32,602 nt of DNA from NCBI GenBank assembly GCA_036276235.1, contig DATBDZ010000219.1:1-32602 (forward strand), written 5' to 3'. Under the pieces are notes generated by a model. That model was not told where the DNA came from and ran no database searches. It saw only the letters and a program-made list of their open reading frames with translations. Origin of the DNA: JANWHF01 sp036276235. GTDB taxonomy: Bacteria > Planctomycetota > Phycisphaerae > Tepidisphaerales > Tepidisphaeraceae. Below are positions 22,949-29,939 of this stretch, piece by piece. Both the position numbers and the translations under genes were made by a program. Numbering within the stretch: the stretch's first letter is position 1; each line of letters begins with the position of its first letter.

Positions 22949-23308
22949 ATGCCGCAAGATCTTTTCAAGGTGAGCCAGGCCGATCAGGCAACGATCGTAG
23001 AGCTGGCATTGCCCACCTCAATGGACAGCGATGAGTTTGATGAGCTCAATACTTCGCTGATCTCGCTGATCAGCAAGCAGCCTGCGGGGCGATGGATATT
23101 GGACCTGTCCCGTTTATCCTATCTGGGCAGCGCGGCTCTGGGCCTAATGGTCAATCTCCGCCAAATCGTCAAAGACGCCGGCGGAATGATTGTCCTCTGC
23201 GGCATGTCCCCACGCCTTGCCAGCATCTTCCGAACCTGCTGCATGGAGCGATTGTTTTTGATCCGCCCAAATCGCGCGGAAGCGCTGCGCGTCGTCGAGC
23301 ATGCGTAG
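22949..23308 (+). CDS. STAS-domain protein (anti-sigma factor antagonist type)
   Basis: The product has the SpoIIAA-like STAS fold: ATIVELALPTSMDSDEFDELN, then GRWILDLSRLSYLGSAALGLMVNL with the conserved 'D-S-x-x-x-L-G-S-A-A-L' helix that carries the phosphorylatable serine of antagonists, and AGGMIVLCGMSPRLASIF. Such proteins release sigma factors or other partners from kinase-like anti-sigma factors (partner switching) in the cytoplasm. No anti-sigma factor gene is adjacent. ATG at 22949 fits the domain start; the frame is open to a GTG at 22901. The TAG stop (23306-23308) is formed by the first bases of the adjacent GTAG-foot repeat. Confidence 0.82.
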   Translation: MPQDLFKVSQADQATIVELALPTSMDSDEFDELNTSLISLISKQPAGRWILDLSRLSYLGSAALGLMVNLRQIVKDAGGMIVLCGMSPRLASIFRTCCMERLFLIRPNRAEALRVVEHA

Positions 23309-23456
23309 GGGCGAACCTTGTGTTCGCCCTTGTCGATTCGCCGAGGAAGGCAGGCGAACACAAGGTTCGCCCCTACAATCGCGGCCGGTAGGGGTGAACC
23401 TCGTGTGCACCCCTGTGTCGCGATCGACGCCGGGCGAACACAAGGTTCGCCCCTAC
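23305..23456. repeat. Family C: two GTAG-foot hairpin doublets
   Basis: GTAGGGGCGAACCTTGTGTT and its inverse form ending GGTTCGCCCCTAC appear as paired arms. The layout is GTAG-hairpin, spacer, hairpin-CTAC, then again GTAG-hairpin, spacer, hairpin-CTAC. This matches the layout of REP doublets (BIMEs). It fills the gap between the convergent STAS and methyltransferase genes exactly. Confidence 0.85.
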
Positions 23457-23459
23457 AAA

Positions 23460-24308
23460 TCAAGCCGGCGCGAGGAAGACCAGCTTCTGACTCGGCATAT
23501 CGATCTCCGCCATTCGTTCCTGGCAGAAGGCGAGCACCGCCTTTTCGACTTCCGACAAAAAGCTCGTAACGAATTGGCTTCCTTGCGGATCGCGGAAGGC
23601 GCCGCTCAGCGTGTTGATCATCCCGCGCACCTGCATGAAATTGCCGCGCGGGCCGGTGTTGGGGCCGTCCAATCCCATCGGGTCATTGCTGAAAATACTG
23701 AACGCCTTGATATCGACGATGCGCAGGCCGGCGAGCTTGATCGACTGCTCGAAGCTGTAGCGATCGCGAACGAGCATCCACTCCGTCCGCATGCTCGTGC
23801 GCGGCAAATACTCTGTCGTCACGATCATCCCATCGCGAGCCACATGCCGCGCCAGATTGCTCAACGCGCGGGTAAACAGCTCCTGCTCGGGAATGTGAAA
23901 CAGCACGTTGGCGATGTTGATCAAATCAAAACGCCGGCCAAAGTCGAGGCACGGATCGGTGATATCCGCATGGCGGAATTCCAGTTCCGTCCCCGGCGCG
24001 GAGCCTGGCGCAAACCATTTCTTGAGCAGCTCGACCGAAGCCAGCGTGTAGTCGGCCCCAAAGAGCCGCCGCGGGCGATAGTTGTCCAGGAAAAAGCGAA
24101 TCCAGCGGCCGGAACCCGCGCCAACGTCGAGCACATCGCCGCCGGCGTTGATCTTCAGATTGGCAATCGCCTGCTTGTAAACCGGATAAAGGACGGCGTC
24201 TTCCACCGGGCTGGAATAAGAAAGCTGGCTCGCATCCGGCGCGGCGTCGCTCTTGTTCTTCCAGGCTTCCTCATAGTGCTTGCGAATGCAGTCTTGCGTC
24301 ATGGGCAT
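23460..24308 (-). CDS. SAM-dependent methyltransferase (class I)
   Basis: A 282-residue cytoplasmic protein with a Rossmann-type SAM-binding core: motif I VLDVGAGSGRWIRF (about residues 59-72), then RLFGADYTLASVELLKKWF (motif II acidic region), FRHADITDPCLDFGRRFDL (motif III) and NIANVLFHIPEQELF (motif IV/V). The acceptor is unknown. GGAGG about 9 nt before the ATG at 24308 supports the start. It lies downstream of the MATE transporter gene on the same strand, separated by a family A element, and its stop sits directly against a family C repeat. No neighbour indicates a pathway. Confidence 0.83.
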   Translation of the reverse strand: MPMTQDCIRKHYEEAWKNKSDAAPDASQLSYSSPVEDAVLYPVYKQAIANLKINAGGDVLDVGAGSGRWIRFFLDNYRPRRLFGADYTLASVELLKKWFAPGSAPGTELEFRHADITDPCLDFGRRFDLINIANVLFHIPEQELFTRALSNLARHVARDGMIVTTEYLPRTSMRTEWMLVRDRYSFEQSIKLAGLRIVDIKAFSIFSNDPMGLDGPNTGPRGNFMQVRGMINTLSGAFRDPQGSQFVTSFLSEVEKAVLAFCQERMAEIDMPSQKLVFLAPA

Positions 24309-24406
24309 CGGTGCGGACCTCCGTGTCGTTCAGAGGTTATCGGTCATTTGAAGCGTTCGACGCGAGGCGTTGCACGATCCCCCAAGGTTGGCGCTAGCGC
24401 ATTTCT

Positions 24407-24532
24407 CCCTCTCCCCTGTACTCAGGGGAGAGGGTTGGGGTGAGGGGACCGATGCGCGACCCGGCGAAGTACGCGCACTGGCGGATCGCTATCCCCTCAC
24501 CCTGCCCTCTCCCCTGAGTACAGGGGAGAGGG
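24407..24532. repeat. Family A 126-bp palindromic element, copy 4
   Basis: Same hairpins, tails and 42-nt core length as the other A copies; the core reads ccgatgcgcgacccggcgaa and onward. It ends 8 nt before the MATE stop codon position on the plus strand, between two minus-strand genes. Confidence 0.92.
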
Positions 24533-24540
24533 TTCCAAGA

Positions 24541-25938
24541 TCACACCTGCACGTGCATCCATCCCCCATGCAGAAACCGCCCCAGAACGAACAATCCGCG
24601 CAGCGTCAATTCGCTCGCCAGCACCATCCACACCGCAGGCAGGCCATATCCCAAACCAAGCGTCACCACCACCACGCTCGCCAATCGCAGGCAGATGATG
24701 CTCGCAAGATTCACAATCATCACCACAAACGTATCGCCCGCGCCGCGCAGCGCGCCGGCATAGATCAGCGAGCACGCGAAGCCGGGCTGGGCGAAGGCGG
24801 TGATGAACAGGCACGTGGCCGTCAGGCTCATGATCTGCGGATCATTCGTCAGGGCATGGGCCAGTTGATGGCGGAAGAGGATGAAGCATCCGCCGACGAG
24901 GCTCATTCCACCGCCGCCGATCAGGTAGGCCAGATGCGCCGCTCGGGCGGCGCGGCGAGGGTCGCGCATGCCCAGGCTTTGCCCGACGACAGTTGCCGCG
25001 GCCATCGCCACTGCGAGGCCGCTCATGTAGCTGAGGCTCTCAATCCGCACCGTGATGATGTGCGCCGCAGCCATCACGTTTGTGCGATCGAGCTTGTTGA
25101 TGATGATGACGATCGAAAACTGCGCGATCCAGGTGAGCAAATTCTCCGCGGCGCTGGGGATGCCGATGCGCAGCACCCGCCGCATCGTGTCCCAGTGCGG
25201 GCGCAGGCGGTGCAGATAAAGCCGCAATCCGCCGCGCCCTTTTACGAGCACGCAGAATTGGATGACGCCGCCGGATACGTAGGCGATGACCGTCCCGATG
25301 GCGATTCCGCGGAATCCCATCGTCGGCAATCCAAACCACCCGCGCGTCAGCGCGAAGCTGAAGAACATGTTCACGACATCGACGACGATCATCGCGATGG
25401 CGGGCGTCAGTGAATCTCCCGCACCGCGCAGGCACGCGTTGGCCGCCAGCATCAGCACCATGAACGGCACCGACAGCGAAAGCACCCGCAGGTAATACAG
25501 CGCGTACTGATATGACTCGGCCGACAGCCCCGTGAGCCGAGTCAGCGGCACCGCCAGCACGACGATGATCGCCGCGAAGATCGCGCCGCAAACGACGGCA
25601 ACGGTAATCGACTGCCCGCAAACGCTGTTGGCCAATCGCTGATGCTTCCCGCCGACGGCGCGGGCGATGATCGCCGTGCTCCCAGTGCCGATCGCGCCGG
25701 CGATCAATCCCAGCAGCCAGAGCACGTAAGTGATCGACCCGATCGCCGCGGTGGCGGCGGCGGAGTGCGTCGGCAGATGGCTCGCCAGATACGTGTCATT
25801 CAACCCCACCGCCATGTGCAGCACATTTTCCGCGAGGATCGGCAGCGAGAGCCAAATGATCTCGCGCAGCAGCGGGCCGTTGCGCAGCGCGGGCTGCGCG
25901 GAGGTGTCGATGATCTGTGCGCCCTTGGATAGCAGCAT
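24541..25938 (-). CDS. MATE-family multidrug efflux transporter
   Basis: The 465-residue protein has about 12 hydrophobic helices in two pseudo-repeats, the MATE arrangement. Recognisable family segments are SLPILAENVLHMAVGLNDTY (helix 1, with LNDTYLA matching the usual 'vDtiflG'), LRGAGDSLTPAIAMIVVDVV in the first half, and GIPSAAENLLTWIAQF and YAGALRGAGDTFVVMIVN in the second. MATE proteins export cationic drugs or small molecules in exchange for sodium or protons across the inner membrane. It starts 14 nt after the pterin carbinolamine dehydratase stop, so the two are probably co-transcribed. Confidence 0.9.
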   Translation of the reverse strand: MLLSKGAQIIDTSAQPALRNGPLLREIIWLSLPILAENVLHMAVGLNDTYLASHLPTHSAAATAAIGSITYVLWLLGLIAGAIGTGSTAIIARAVGGKHQRLANSVCGQSITVAVVCGAIFAAIIVVLAVPLTRLTGLSAESYQYALYYLRVLSLSVPFMVLMLAANACLRGAGDSLTPAIAMIVVDVVNMFFSFALTRGWFGLPTMGFRGIAIGTVIAYVSGGVIQFCVLVKGRGGLRLYLHRLRPHWDTMRRVLRIGIPSAAENLLTWIAQFSIVIIINKLDRTNVMAAAHIITVRIESLSYMSGLAVAMAAATVVGQSLGMRDPRRAARAAHLAYLIGGGGMSLVGGCFILFRHQLAHALTNDPQIMSLTATCLFITAFAQPGFACSLIYAGALRGAGDTFVVMIVNLASIICLRLASVVVVTLGLGYGLPAVWMVLASELTLRGLFVLGRFLHGGWMHVQV

Positions 25939-25952
25939 GGAAAAAGGGACGC

Positions 25953-26285
25953 TTAGATCTTCATCAGCGCTTCAATTTTGGCGGCACAGATAAAATCGTT
26001 TTCCGACAATCCGCCGACCGAATGCGTGCTGTACGTAACGCGGCACTGATTGTACCCAACCGCCAGATCAGGGTGATGATCTTCGCGATGTGAGACCCAC
26101 GCCGTCGCGTTCACGAACGCCATCGTCTCGTAGTAGTTCTTAAACTTGAACTGGCGGGTAATCGTCTTATCGACGCGCTCCCAGCCCGGGATTTGTGAGA
26201 GGAATCCGGCGATTTGCTGGTCATTCAGTGCCGCCACCTTTCCCTCACAGGCGCGGCAACTCTTGCTGGCAAGATCGGTGTTCAT
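25953..26285 (-). CDS. phhB: Pterin-4a-carbinolamine dehydratase
   Basis: A 110-residue protein of the PCD/DCoH family, which dehydrates 4a-hydroxytetrahydrobiopterin during pterin cofactor recycling in the cytoplasm. Signatures are IPGWERVDKTITRQFKF, MAFVNATAWVSHREDHHPDL (HREDHHPD holds the catalytic His residues) and VTYSTHSVGGLSENDFICAA. GGAGG lies 5 nt before the ATG at 26285. The open frame continues upstream into a family C repeat, but that part has no homology. Its N-terminus has CRACEGKVAALND, typical of bacterial members. It precedes the MATE gene in the same direction. Confidence 0.93.
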   Translation of the reverse strand: MNTDLASKSCRACEGKVAALNDQQIAGFLSQIPGWERVDKTITRQFKFKNYYETMAFVNATAWVSHREDHHPDLAVGYNQCRVTYSTHSVGGLSENDFICAAKIEALMKI

Positions 26286-26334
26286 TTGGGCCTCCGTCCG
26301 TTGTCGGTGATTGTAGGCGCTTTGCGTCATCCCC

Positions 26335-26446
26335 GTAGGGGCGAAGCTTGTCTTCGCCCTCCGTCGGTCGGTGTAGGGGCGAACCTTGTGTTCGCCCTGC
26401 GTCGGTCGCGACCGGCACAAGGGTGAACACAAGGTTCACCCCTACA
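26335..26446. repeat. Family C: GTAG-foot hairpins, copy 2
   Basis: GTAGGGGCGAAGCTTGTCTT, then GTAGGGGCGAACCTTGTGTT, then a right arm ending GGTTCACCCCTAC. There are two left-type arms and one right-type arm, so a doublet seems to have lost or gained one arm. It lies between the dehydratase and the divergent phosphatase gene. Confidence 0.82.
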
Positions 26447-26480
26447 AAACGAATTCTTCTGCGATATTCCCAAACCACGG

Positions 26481-26486
26481 TACAAT
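26481..26486 (+). promoter_or_regulatory. Possible -10 element of a near-leaderless phosphatase gene
   Basis: TACAAT ends 9 nt before the ATG at 26496, and no Shine-Dalgarno is visible. Transcription would begin within a few nucleotides of the start codon. No convincing -35 element is seen. Confidence 0.35.
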
Positions 26487-26495
26487 GTATTTCCG

Positions 26496-27299
26496 ATGCG
26501 CTGGATCATCGGCGATATTCATGGCATGTTTCGCGCGCTGGACGCGCTGATCAACCGGATCGAGCAACGCGATTCGGCGGCCCAGTTCATCTTCGTCGGC
26601 GATTATGTCAACCGCGGACCTGATTCGCCAAAGGTCATTGACCGCCTGCTTCATCTGCCTCGCGCCACATTCCTACGCGGCAATCATGACGACATCCTCG
26701 ATCTGATCCTGCACGACAAATGCCACGCGCGCCACCACGCCGTGCCGGATGGCGTCATGGCCTTCTGCTGGTTTATGCAGCATGGTCTCGAGCAGACCCT
26801 GGTGGCGTACGGCGCTGACGCGGCTGAGCTGGAACTTCTGGCCACCCATCCGAATCCCGCAAGAATTCGCAAGGCGATGGAAGTCATTCCGCCGCGGCAT
26901 CGGCAGTTTATTTCCGAGCTACAGTCGGTCGTTGAGCATGCTGACATTTTTGTGACGCATGCCTATTGGGACCCCGATGAGACGGACACGTCACCCGACA
27001 TCGCCGAGCGGCTCAAGACAAAGCCCGCGCTGCGATACCAGAATTTATGGGGCCGGTTCACCACCGAGCAGATTCGTCGGCCCAAGCGCTGGAGCCGCAC
27101 CGGGTATTTTGGCCATACGCCGGTGCAGAATTATCTGGCGACCGAAACGCTCGAGCCGCTGCGCGGGCCGCGGATTGTGCTTGTCGATACGGCGGTGGCA
27201 TTGGTAACCTATGGCCGACTTTCGGCGGTCTGCGCGGAGAGCGGCGAAGTTCTCCAGGTAGATCGCGCCGGCAAGATTCCAGTCAATGGGGGCAGATAA
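26496..27299 (+). CDS. PPP-type metallophosphatase
   Basis: The N-terminus starts directly with the phosphoesterase core: GDIHGMFRAL, FVGDYVNRGPDS, FLRGNHDD and FGHTPVQN, which bind two metal ions and phosphate. The usual GDxxDRG is GDYVNRG here, with Asn where Asp is expected; the metal-bridging Asp of GDY remains. Members act as Ser/Thr protein phosphatases or as diadenosine tetraphosphatases; the 267-residue length and the inserted helical segment (about 85-150) do not decide between them. With FHA and STAS proteins in the region, a protein phosphatase is an attractive guess only. The VOC gene follows after 24 nt, probably in one transcript. Confidence 0.85.
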   Translation: MRWIIGDIHGMFRALDALINRIEQRDSAAQFIFVGDYVNRGPDSPKVIDRLLHLPRATFLRGNHDDILDLILHDKCHARHHAVPDGVMAFCWFMQHGLEQTLVAYGADAAELELLATHPNPARIRKAMEVIPPRHRQFISELQSVVEHADIFVTHAYWDPDETDTSPDIAERLKTKPALRYQNLWGRFTTEQIRRPKRWSRTGYFGHTPVQNYLATETLEPLRGPRIVLVDTAVALVTYGRLSAVCAESGEVLQVDRAGKIPVNGGR

Positions 27300-27323
27300 A
27301 CGAATCGGGAAAAGGAGACACTC

Positions 27324-27803
27324 ATGGCAGCGAAAGTAAAAGCGATTCCGGATGGATATCACACGATCACGCCGAACCTGACGATCAAGGATGCCGCCAA
27401 GGCGATCGATTTTTACAAGAAGGCGTTTGGCGCCGAAGAGACCGTGCGAATGCCCGGCCCCGGCGGAAAGATCATGCACGCCGAGCTGAAGATCGGCTCC
27501 TCGCGGATCATGCTCGCCGACGAGATGCCGGAAATGGGCTGCATGGCGCCGACCGCTGCAGGCGGTTCGCCCGTTGGATTCTACGTCTACGTCGAAAACG
27601 TAGACGCGGCGTTCAAGCGCGCAGTTGACGCCGGCGCCACAGTCAAGATGCCGCCGATGGACATGTTCTGGGGCGATCGCACCAGCGCGATCACCGATCC
27701 GTTCGGGCACAAGTGGTCGCTCTCGCAACACATCGCCGACCCAACGCCGGAAGAAGTGAAAAAGGGCCAGGCGGAGTTCATGGCGAAGATGGCGAAGAAG
27801 TAG
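27324..27803 (+). CDS. VOC-family protein (PhnB/glyoxalase-like)
   Basis: This 159-residue protein has the paired beta-alpha-beta-beta-beta modules of the vicinal oxygen chelate superfamily: ITPNLTIKDAAKAIDFYKKA, GKIMHAELKIGSSRIMLADE, VGFYVYVENVDAAFKRAV, and FWGDRTSAITDPFGHKWSLS. The final 'DPFGHxW' block is typical of the PhnB-like group. Its substrate is unknown; members include glyoxalases, resistance proteins and epimerases. The Lys-rich C-terminus (EEVKKGQAEFMAKMAKK) is helical. AGGAGA lies 6-7 nt before the ATG, a strong ribosome binding site. It follows the phosphatase gene closely on the same strand. Confidence 0.9.
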   Translation: MAAKVKAIPDGYHTITPNLTIKDAAKAIDFYKKAFGAEETVRMPGPGGKIMHAELKIGSSRIMLADEMPEMGCMAPTAAGGSPVGFYVYVENVDAAFKRAVDAGATVKMPPMDMFWGDRTSAITDPFGHKWSLSQHIADPTPEEVKKGQAEFMAKMAKK

Positions 27804-27829
27804 CGCGCGACAAGTGTTTGCTCTTGGAA

Positions 27830-27955
27830 CCCTCTCCCCTGTACTCAGGGGAGAGGGCAGGGTGAGGGGACAGTGGGCCGCGATACTGCGCGGTTCGCAA
27901 GTTGACGCGTCCGTCCCCTCACCCCGGCCCTCTCCCCTGAGTACAGGGGAGAGGG
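27830..27955. repeat. Family A 126-bp palindromic element, copy 5 (opposite orientation)
   Basis: Again exactly 126 nt with a 42-nt core. The tail sequences show it is reversed relative to copies 1-4: the CAGGGTGAGGGGA tail is on the left. It lies between the convergent VOC and dehydrogenase genes. Confidence 0.92.
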
Positions 27956-27963
27956 AGAATCAG

Positions 27964-28929
27964 CTAAAACGAATTCGCCTGAATGAAGTCTTTGCCGCCC
28001 GTGAGGTAATTCACCAGATTATTCACCGCGCGCAATCCCTGCCGCTGCACGCTTTCATTCGTGCGGCTGCCGATGTGCGGCGTGATCAGGATATTGTCGA
28101 TCTCCTGGAAAATGTGCGGCGTTTTCATTGGCTCGGCTTCCAGCACATCGGCGCCGTAGCCGCGCAGTTTGTTTGATTTGCAGGCGTCGGCGACATCCTG
28201 CTCGACGACCACGCCGCCGCGGGCGGTGTTGATCAGGATCGCGCCATCTTTCATCATCGCCAGCCGATCTTTGTTGATAAACCCGCGCGTGTCGGCAGTC
28301 AGGTTCATGTGCAGCGAGACGATATCCGCCTCGCGCAAAACTTCTTCGCGCGTACTCAGGCGGCGAAGGTTGTGTTGGCGGGCGAAGTCATCGTCCCAGT
28401 GATTGCCGTGGCCGATGCAGCTCATGCCAAATGATCCGGCGCGCTTCACGACTTCCTTGCCGATGCGACCAAGGCCCAGAATCCCCAGCGTCTTGCCGTA
28501 TAGTTCCGCCCCCGTCTGGCGGCTCCATTTGCCGCTTTTGACCGCGCGCATATGAAACAAGAAATTCTTGGCCACCGCGATCATCAACCCAATCGCGTGC
28601 TCGGCGACCGTCGTCTCATTCACGCCTGGCGTAAACAGCACCGGAATCCGCTTGCTGGTCGCATACTTCACATCAATCGAATCCAGCCCAATCCCATACT
28701 TGGCGATCACCCGCAGCTTCGGCAATCCCGCATCAATCACTTTTGCCGTGATCTGATCATCGCCATTGAGCAAGCCGTCGAAGCCGCCGTGCTGCTTGAT
28801 GAGATCGAGCACTTGCGATTCGGAAAGAGGGCCGCGAGCGCGGATCACCTCGAAGCCGGATTGCGCGAGCACGTCGTGATGCTTACCGGGGGTATCCTGG
28901 AAACTGGTAGTGGTAAGGAGAATTTTCAT
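27964..28929 (-). CDS. D-2-hydroxyacid dehydrogenase (phosphoglycerate dehydrogenase-like)
   Basis: This 321-residue NAD-dependent enzyme reduces 2-oxo acids or oxidises D-2-hydroxy acids in the cytoplasm. The NAD-binding motif is LGILGLGRIGKEVV (GxGxxG). The catalytic triad is present: Arg in NTARGGVV, Glu in ADVLEAEP and His in TPHIGS. The N-terminal substrate domain includes VIAKYGIGLDSID and VNETTVAEHAIGL. The length is that of the short D-2-hydroxyacid dehydrogenases without a C-terminal ACT domain, so I do not call it SerA. Its neighbours upstream on the same strand are a DUF559 gene, a DNA glycosylase and a PfkB kinase; with the kinase it may take part in sugar-acid breakdown. No strong ribosome binding site is visible. 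Confidence 0.9.
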   Translation of the reverse strand: MKILLTTTSFQDTPGKHHDVLAQSGFEVIRARGPLSESQVLDLIKQHGGFDGLLNGDDQITAKVIDAGLPKLRVIAKYGIGLDSIDVKYATSKRIPVLFTPGVNETTVAEHAIGLMIAVAKNFLFHMRAVKSGKWSRQTGAELYGKTLGILGLGRIGKEVVKRAGSFGMSCIGHGNHWDDDFARQHNLRRLSTREEVLREADIVSLHMNLTADTRGFINKDRLAMMKDGAILINTARGGVVVEQDVADACKSNKLRGYGADVLEAEPMKTPHIFQEIDNILITPHIGSRTNESVQRQGLRAVNNLVNYLTGGKDFIQANSF

Positions 28930-28956
28930 ATTGGAACGATAAAGGAGGTCGATGCA

Positions 28957-29379
28957 TTACTCCCTCTCCCCTGTACTCAGGGGAGAGGGCGGGGGTGAGG
29001 GGACGGCGTTCGGAGTAGAGCGGGCCTCGCACTCGCGCAAAATCGCCAGGAGGACAGCATCGAGATGATCATGCACGTCGGTGTTGAGGAATCGAATAAC
29101 TTCGAAGCCTTGCTCCCTCAACTCCGCTGTCCGCTGCTCGTCATACGGCTGCCGGTCAGCGTGCGAGTCACCATCAAGTTCGACAATCAACTTGCATGAA
29201 GCACAAAGGAACTCCGCGATGTAGCTGCCAATTGCAACCTGTCGCCGGAACTTAAACCCGTTGAGCCTTCGATCGCGCAGGCGGTACCAAAGGGTCTGCT
29301 CAGCGGGCGCGGGCTTTTGCCGCATATCCCGAGCAAAGTCGAGAAGTTGCGGCGCGACTCGCGATGATCGATTTTCCAT
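28957..29379 (-). CDS. DUF559-family endonuclease-like protein
   Basis: The 140-residue protein belongs to DUF559, a family related to very short patch repair-type and PD-(D/E)XK endonucleases. The core reads RDMRQKPAPAEQTLWYRLRD, FKFRRQVAIGSYIAEFLCAS, KLIVELDGDSHADRQPYDEQ, then LREQGFEVIRFLNTDV. YIAEF (Glu where Asp is usual) and ELDGDSH are the likely metal and catalytic positions; Asp-to-Glu can still bind metal, but activity is not certain. The last residues, PSPPPSPLSTGERE, are encoded by the left arm of a family A element, and the stop lies 5 nt outside it. The right arm lies just upstream of the start. The gene therefore sits between the two arms that are only 42 nt apart elsewhere. 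Confidence 0.88.
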   Translation of the reverse strand: MENRSSRVAPQLLDFARDMRQKPAPAEQTLWYRLRDRRLNGFKFRRQVAIGSYIAEFLCASCKLIVELDGDSHADRQPYDEQRTAELREQGFEVIRFLNTDVHDHLDAVLLAILRECEARSTPNAVPSPPPSPLSTGERE

Positions 29380-29438
29380 CGGTTACTCGCCTGTCGGTCC
29401 CCTCACCCTGCCCTCTCCCCTGAGTACAGGGGAGAGGG
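28962..29438. mobile_element. Long family A element (477 bp) carrying the DUF559 gene
   Basis: Left arm: hairpin CCCTCTCCCCTG-TACT-CAGGGGAGAGGG plus tail GGGGTGAGGGGA. Right arm: tail TCCCCTCACCCTG plus hairpin with loop AGTA. The arms equal those of the five 126-bp copies, but most of a DUF559 gene replaces the 42-nt core. The short copies would then be deletion or miniature forms. Mobility is inferred; I saw no target-site duplication with confidence. Confidence 0.6.
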
Positions 29439-29939
29439 TTCTTGTCCTGAACCCGTCCCATCACATGCAAGCAGGGCCGCCCGCCACTCTTTCGCCTTGC
29501 CTTCCAACGTCCTGTGCGTATTTGTCGAACTTGACGACGGCAAAATAATCGTCTCGTATCCCACTGCCATAAGTATCGGCGCGTAAGAACCGGCCTCTTT
29601 CCCGTTGAGAAGTACAAGGCGCAATGATGGTGCAAGTATTCTCAGGCAGTCGAAATCGTTTACTTCACTACACCGAATCGACGAGTCCAAGCTTCCAGTA
29701 CGATCACAACGATTGAGTACATCCCATATCCCGACTTTCCGGGCTCGGAGTTGCTCAAGTCGTTGCGGGTATAAGGCCCCGGATAAGTTCGCGCCCAGGG
29801 CGATATCCAAAAGCTTCCAAAACTGATTGCGGCGATTCGCATAATACTGCTGACGCGCGAGGGATTCTTCGCTCGGAAATGATCCGCAGATCAAAACCTG
29901 AGTCTCTAAATCCAGAATTGGCGGCAGGCCGGCCTTCAT
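29403..29939 (-). CDS. Hypoxanthine-DNA glycosylase-like protein (uracil-DNA glycosylase superfamily)
   Basis: The 178-residue protein matches the DNA-deoxyinosine glycosylase branch of the UDG superfamily: LICGSFPSEESLARQQYYAN (motif 1 region, GSFPS), RNQFWKLLDIAL, KVGIWDVLNRCDRTGSLDSS, and LPSSSSTN (motif 2, the minor-groove loop). It removes deaminated adenine (hypoxanthine) from DNA. Asn in YYANRRNQFW and the SSSTN loop fit this family. The start ATG (29939) overlaps the PfkB stop as ATGA. The last 12 or so residues (EPSPLYSGERAG) are encoded by the right arm of the long family A element, so the natural C-terminus was altered by the insertion. Confidence 0.83.
   Translation of the reverse strand: MKAGLPPILDLETQVLICGSFPSEESLARQQYYANRRNQFWKLLDIALGANLSGALYPQRLEQLRARKVGIWDVLNRCDRTGSLDSSIRCSEVNDFDCLRILAPSLRLVLLNGKEAGSYAPILMAVGYETIILPSSSSTNTHRTLEGKAKEWRAALLACDGTGSGQEPSPLYSGERAG

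Noticed and set aside
23305..23456. Short evenly spaced repeats that might be a CRISPR array
   Set aside because: The units are inverted hairpin pairs with GTAG/CTAC feet, not direct repeats with unique spacers, and no cas gene is nearby.
23301..24443. Plus-strand open frame of 380 codons
   Set aside because: It starts inside a family C repeat, is antisense to the methyltransferase gene, and ends in a family A element.
24370..25413. Plus-strand open frame of 347 codons rich in His and Asp
   Set aside because: It is antisense to the MATE transporter; the unusual composition follows from the reverse reading of hydrophobic helices.
28952..29068. AAAGGAGG followed by an ATG on the plus strand ahead of the family A arm
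   Set aside because: The frame is only 38 codons, is made mostly of the repeat arm, and runs antisense to the DUF559 gene; the ribosome-binding match is probably chance.
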